From Effrenium voratum (taxonomy: Eukaryota; Sar; Dinophyceae; Suessiales; Symbiodiniaceae): a stretch of 64,000 bases of DNA. The position numbers and the translations under genes were made by a program. Shown in pieces: positions 36,301 to 42,300 of this stretch (positions within the stretch are counted from its first letter, which is position 1; every line of letters starts with the position of its first letter). The notes under the pieces are model-generated. The model saw only the letters and a list, made by a program, of their open reading frames with translations, did not search any database and was not told the origin of the DNA. The stretch is taken from contig CAUJNA010003505.1 of assembly GCA_963377175.1 (NCBI GenBank), positions 103,501 to 167,500 of the forward strand, in the 5' to 3' direction.

Positions 36301-39300
36301 GAGGCCAGAGCAGTCATCGGTGCCCTCTTCACACCTGTCAAGGACGACCCGGAGTTGGACGAGGACGATGCCTAATACCCAGACGATGAACACTGCGTCT
36401 CAAAAATGACGGGGAGCTGGGCAAGATGGAACTGTTGAAGGCTTGCGAGGTGGCGGATGAGAGCGACTCGAAAGGCCAGCTTGGACACAACTGGAAGAAC
36501 CGCTGGAGGACAGATGTCTATGAATGGTTGGGAAGTTCGGCAACCTTGAAGGAGTGGTCTGGACGCAGAGTGGCCGGAACCAGCTGGGTGGAGTTCTTGG
36601 CCGGCATCCTCAGCGAAAGGAGGAATGCCTTGCGAGATGTGAGATTGCGCCATGGTTTTAAAATTTTTGAGGCACGCGAGAAAGGACATTTGCCTGGAGG
36701 TGACTCTCCGAAGTCTTTAGTCAGCTCATGTCCGGTCTCTCTGGCGTGACACACATCAGATGCTCATGAAAACTCCCTTCCTCCTTGGTTTTGTTGAAGT
36801 TTATTGTTGGTCAATCTTGTGGATGTGATACTTCATGAATACCTTGCTGCTCTCCAGGAAGGGTTCCACCGACTCTTCCGTTCTACAAGCAGATCATGGA
36901 GTCTTGGGCAGACCTGTGCAAGTGCGGGTGTGGATGTGGATGGATGCGGAGAATTCCAACGCCAAGGAGTGGCGAGGATCAGGCGCCTGGCGGTGAAGAG
37001 CCTGCCTTGAAAGCCAAGCTGCTCACCCTCCACAAGGTGCGCGCTTCAGAGAACCTGGCGGACATCAGGACGAAGGGTAGAGAACAAGTTCAACAAGCTT
37101 TGAGGCGATTGGCGCGAAACAGCTGGACACCAAGAAGCTGAAGAAGCACAACAGTGGCAGTGTCAACAGCGTGACGTGGCAAGGCGCTGCGTTGGTGCTG
37201 TCAGTGTTGAGTGGATTCCAAGGCAGATGCAGCTTTTGAGATTTTGGCTGAATGGCCGGGTTCGTTGCCACTCCCAGCGAAGGGGGGTGCAACGCCAGAT
37301 GGGCTTTTTTGTACATGAGCAAGTGAACAATACATGGGCGTTCAACAGCCCTGTTGGCACGAGATGAAATGCGCACCCGCTGCATTACCGGGGGGGGGGG
37401 GCAAAGGTGCAGAAAGGATGTCCCGTTTTGTGGCTCACTTTTTGTCTTGGTTAAGCAGATGAGACCAAAACGAGTCGCCAAATAGGGATGAGATTCAAAA
37501 TGGTTTGTTTCCGCTTCTTCCAAAACCAAAAGACGGCACTCTCCAGCAAAATGATATGAAACCTTGACAGCGGACTTTGATTGTCGCTCGAGGCTGTCGC
37601 GGCTTGCAGAGAAGCCCACGAGGCCGGATCAAGGGAAGCCCTGTGCTGCGGATGCCTTAAAGAATGCAACACCAACCATGCTCAACCACAGAACCAGGGG
37701 CGCTTTGGGGATTTTGCCTATTTCAGTCCCGGTTCACGTCTTACCCGAAACAAAGTGGAGAGTTGGAACAGGGGATATCCCAGACCTTCAGTGATGTTTT
37801 TGCCTTTTTGCCTGGGAGGGGGTTTCCTTTGCAATGGCTATGAACTTTAGTCGGGAACCACCTCAAAAACGGCCGGGGGTTCGCCTGTGCCCGTCAGATT
37901 GGGGTCGCTTGTGCCCGTCGGATTGGGGTCGCTTGTGCCCGTCTCTTGTTGAATCTGTGCGGCGCACTGTGTTTCTCTCCCCTTAGAATGGTGGAACGAT
38001 CTGGCGATTGATGAAATTCAGTTCAGTTTTAGTTCAGAAAGGTTGTTTGGTTTTGGGTTGTGTTTGGTTTAGGTTTTGGTTCAGAAATACGAGATTTGGT
38101 TGGAGATGGCAGCCGTTCATTTTGTTGAGTAAACAGGAGGTTTCCAGTTGCACCAGTTCAGACTGGGTTGCGCTAGGGGAACCATTGGAATGGTGTGGCT
38201 TGGTTTTGGGTTGTTTTTGGTTTAGGTTTTTGGTTCAGAAATACGAGATTTGGTTGGAGAAGCTTCTCAGCGGAGCGCAGCGCAGCACAGACCAGTTCTT
38301 TGGGCGGTGCACGCAGGCCGCAAACATGGCGCAGCTGCTTGGGCGGTGCACGCTATTCCGCCCCCTCCCCGCCCACACCCGCCACGACACTGCAAATGAC
38401 CATGGGCGCAAGTGATCCTTTTTTTATGGGCGTAAGTGACGCCTTTTAAGCAAAATTGGCGCAAGTGATCCCATGGGCGCAAGTGATCCCAATTGCGTGG
38501 GCGCAAGTGATCCCTCCACCCTCAAAAACAATCGACCGCGAGCTCCGTGCAGGGAATTCGCAGAGGAGCACTTGGTCACGCCAGGGCTGCCTGCAGGCTG
38601 GATTTTGTTTTGGGAGGTGTGGCTCAGGCTAGTCCCGGATTGTCAGAAGCACCTGTAGCCCCCCACTCCAAATGCCAGCTTTTGTTTGGGCAAGAAGTGA
38701 ACGCCTGACTGAAAACAATGGGAAACCCTGGTTTTCCAGAAGGTGGGTAAGCGTCTGACCGCTTCGTTGTACGCAAGCTGGGCCGCACTGATTGACGCGC
38801 CTCAGGACTCTGGAATCCCCCAAACCCAGCGCAATTTTGGCCTTCGGATTTTTAGGCGTTTGCTGGCGCTTCTAGGGGCTGTTTGGTTTTATGGCCACAA
38901 GGGGTCTCGCGATCTTCAGATACCAGATCAGTCAGCTCGGGCTCCGATTTGCCCGCGCTGGCACGAGGTCCCATCAGTCTTGTTCAGCCCCTTGGTCGCC
39001 AGGGGGTGGTCTCAAGCGAGGGCCGTTTTGGAACATCTGGGGTGCTTTTGCGCATTCCGTTTTTTGGGAGCTTTCCTAACAAAGGATCATTTTGTGCTGT
39101 AAGCCGAAGCCGGTCAAGCAAAAGCTGGCATTTATATTTTCAGGTTGGCTGAATATGCTTCTTGAGGGACCCCTTCAAGCGGTTGGTTCAACTGGAAGCC
39201 CAAGGAAACCAAAAATTTGGCGGGTGCCCTAGCGAGACAAAACCCACAGAGACTATGTATCTATGGGCTGATCCCCCTTCCCTTCACCCATTCAAAATCC

Positions 39301-42300
39301 CCCAGCAGCCTGAGAAAGGTTCTTGGCGTTTGAGGACCCCAATGGGGAGGCTAGTCACTTGGCTTTAAAAAACCAGTCACTGGATTGGAAGACCGGGGCC
39401 AAGGTTTGTTGCGTATTTTGAGGAATTCAATGGTACATACGGTATGACCTTTTCTTGGGGGACTTTTTGGAGCTCATTTTGCATGGGGCGTGTATGTCCG
39501 TGGCTCGCTTTGAGGGCTCCGGCAGGCCAATACCTGGCCTCCTTCGGGCACTACGCGCTGACCGCCAGCATCTTCCGCATCTTACGCAGCGCCAAGGCGG
39601 GGCTCCGAACGCGTGGGGCTTTGGAGATGAGTTGTATGTCTCCAATTGTTGGCTGGTCTCCAGGTCTCGGGAAGCTGGAAAATGGGCGGTTCCTCTCCCT
39701 TTTGGATTCCCATGAGAGCAACGCCATTTGAGGGTCCTGGGTGTGTGTGTGTGCTTTTTGGAGTCTGTACCATTTTCAGGTTGGCTTGGAGGGAAACCAA
39801 AAGGAAAGCCACTATTTCGCAGGTTTGACAGGCATCCTCATATGTACATATATATATATATATATTCCCATGTTTGGGTGGTTCATCCTGGGTGAGCTTC
39901 CGGGCAGCTCTTCCTCTCTAACATGGAACGCGTGGTACCCAAACAGGGTTCGCCCCAAAGGCATGTCTCCCTCATTTCGGTGGTTTTCGGGGCTCCGTGT
40001 CAATTGTCAGAGAAGTACCTAGATGGTCCAGTCTTCAGAAACAAGTAAAGGCTTTGGATTTGTTTTACACATTTTGAGCCTGTGCATGTTTTAAGAACCC
40101 AAAGCTCCAAAACCTGCACAGGCTCAAACAATGCAACAAATCCAAATCTAAAAGCTCTGAAACCTGCACAGGCTCAACACATGCAACAAATGCAAGCATC
40201 CAGACCAATCAAGCCTAGGCCTCTGACATAGCTTCTGGGTTTGCTTTTCTGGCATTGTTCTCAGCTTGTGCGGGTTTTGGAGCTTTCAGTGTTTTTTTCT
40301 TCTTTCCCCATTGTTGGAGCCCGTGCATGTTTTAAGGATGCAACCATCACAAAACGCAGAACAAGACAACAGGGGTGTTTTTGCAGTTTCCTTCTGCAAA
40401 TAACAGTGTTTTCAACACTAGCAAAGTTGCATCTGATGGTTTGTTGCTTTCTCGAGTCTTGTTTTACATCAAGCACGCAAATACTGTGTCACAATGTAGA
40501 ACGTCTCAAAAAAATATATATGTAAAAGTCCAGTGTTTCCTGCAAGGCATCTGCAAGCCAAGTGGACACTGAACATCTGCAAACATATTTTGTTTTGTGC
40601 AAAACGTAGAAAGGTGGGTCTTGGGGTGTCTGACCATATATACATACAAACATATGCATTATGTAGTGGAAGCCAATTTCGTGGACGTCGCGCATGTCGC
40701 GCATGTGCCTCGGATGTCCAGTCGCAGGGCGGGCACTTCACCCAGGCGTTGGACGAGCTGCGGCAGTCGGAAGGCGTGGGTCGAGCCGTGGGTCCAAACG
40801 CGGGTCGATACGCGGGTGGTTTTAGTTTGGCCACTGGGCATGTCAAGTTCGGGATCCAGTTCTTCCTTTGTTTTTTTTGATTCCCTCTTTGTACCAATTC
40901 TTTTTTCTTCGTGGCTTGGCAAGTCCAGGGATGGTTCATGGGGGTCATTCCCTCAAATTCGAGAGAGGTTGATTGATTCCTCGTTCTCTTCACCCATGGT
41001 TCTCTTTGGACACCACCCATCGTTCTGAATGGGCCAATTGTTTAAAGAGAAGGATCCCTGAAGAGAATGACAAACGCGCTTTGCGGAGCACATACCCTCT
41101 TTTGAGGTGGGCTTAAAGGGAACAGAGGAACACTGCAGTTTTGTTGGGCACCTGCATTTTGACACATACCCAATTCAATGGATTCCTAGGCAGCCAGGCC
41201 CATGGCCCACGCAAGGATGCTGGGACATACGGGTGTCTTTTTTTTTTGGTGGGTACTTTGTGTTTCCATGTTCCATTTGGAGACACGGCCAAAACAAATG
41301 CACCAAGCAGAAACCGGGGGGTAACCCGGTGTATGGACGGGACGGGCCACCCGCACCGGGAATTCCTGTTGGGCAAGACCGCGCAGGACGCTGGATATCA
41401 TGACCCAACCGTAGACAGATCCAGGTCAGGATCATTCTTTTTCTATGGCCTTGCTGCTACTGAACATAGCCAGCATGCGGCTGAAATCACCCGGCCCCTG
41501 TTAGAAGACCCCATACCTCTTTGGTCTTCATTTCCACAGCCTGCCTAAGAGGCCTTCATTGATGTTGCTAGGCAGGCCAACGCCGACGCGTGACCGTAAC
41601 GACGCATGACCACAGCGTTTGGCAGAGGCCTTCGAAAACTCTTCAACTGGGTCCCCCAGTAGTGCCCTTTCTCACCTCTTTTTTGGTTGAGAGGGTTCCC
41701 CTACTAGAATAGACTACAGAAAAAACAGGTACCCTTATTCTAACCTCTCTACTGGAAGACCTAGTCAAAGTGCAGCCTATCCTTCTGATCACAAAATAGT
41801 CGAGCGCCTTTGAGTCTTCCCTCAGGGCGCCGCAGCGCAGCTTCATGCCAAAGATCTTTTTGTCGGCCCACGGATTGCCTGCCGGTCGCACCTGGAGCAA
41901 GCACAGTCCAGCAATAATTCGCCAACTCTGAGTCGGATTACTCCAACTGGGGCATTTCACATACGATTCCAGTGCCTCGGCGCAAGGCCAGGCACCGAGC
42001 GAGGGAACGCCTTGCAAGCTTTAGGAAGGAAACCCGCCCAGATCGGTTGTGGGCCGCAATTTGCTTTGGGAAGGAGTGGACGGCGTCTTGATCTCCGGCG
42101 AGCGCTGGGATTTGGGCGGGGGCCCCGGAGGGATGCCATTGGAGTCTTTTCTGACTGCCCTGCACTTGAAAACAAACTAAAAGGGTACACAATTTGGCAA
42201 CAGGGCGGGGCCCACTTCGAACAAAGCCTTGCAGATACGGTTTTCTTCCAGTCTCCATTTCGGCTTGTTTGTTTCTGGATCAAGCTGATCCCAATCCCAT

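Larger units (their letters stand above)
34887..37384 (+). mobile_element. Decayed Ty1/copia-type LTR retrotransposon
   Basis: Bounded by short LTRs (34887-34982 and 37288-37384), each opening TGCA and closing TGCA. A TGGAACCGC sequence directly after the left LTR occupies the primer-binding position. A polypurine tract (GCGAAGGGGGG) abuts the right LTR. Inside, a gag-like start and an RNase H-like end survive in different frames, and most of pol is missing. No clear target-site duplication is seen. It lies in intron 10 of the nucleotidyltransferase gene, in the same orientation. Confidence 0.75.
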
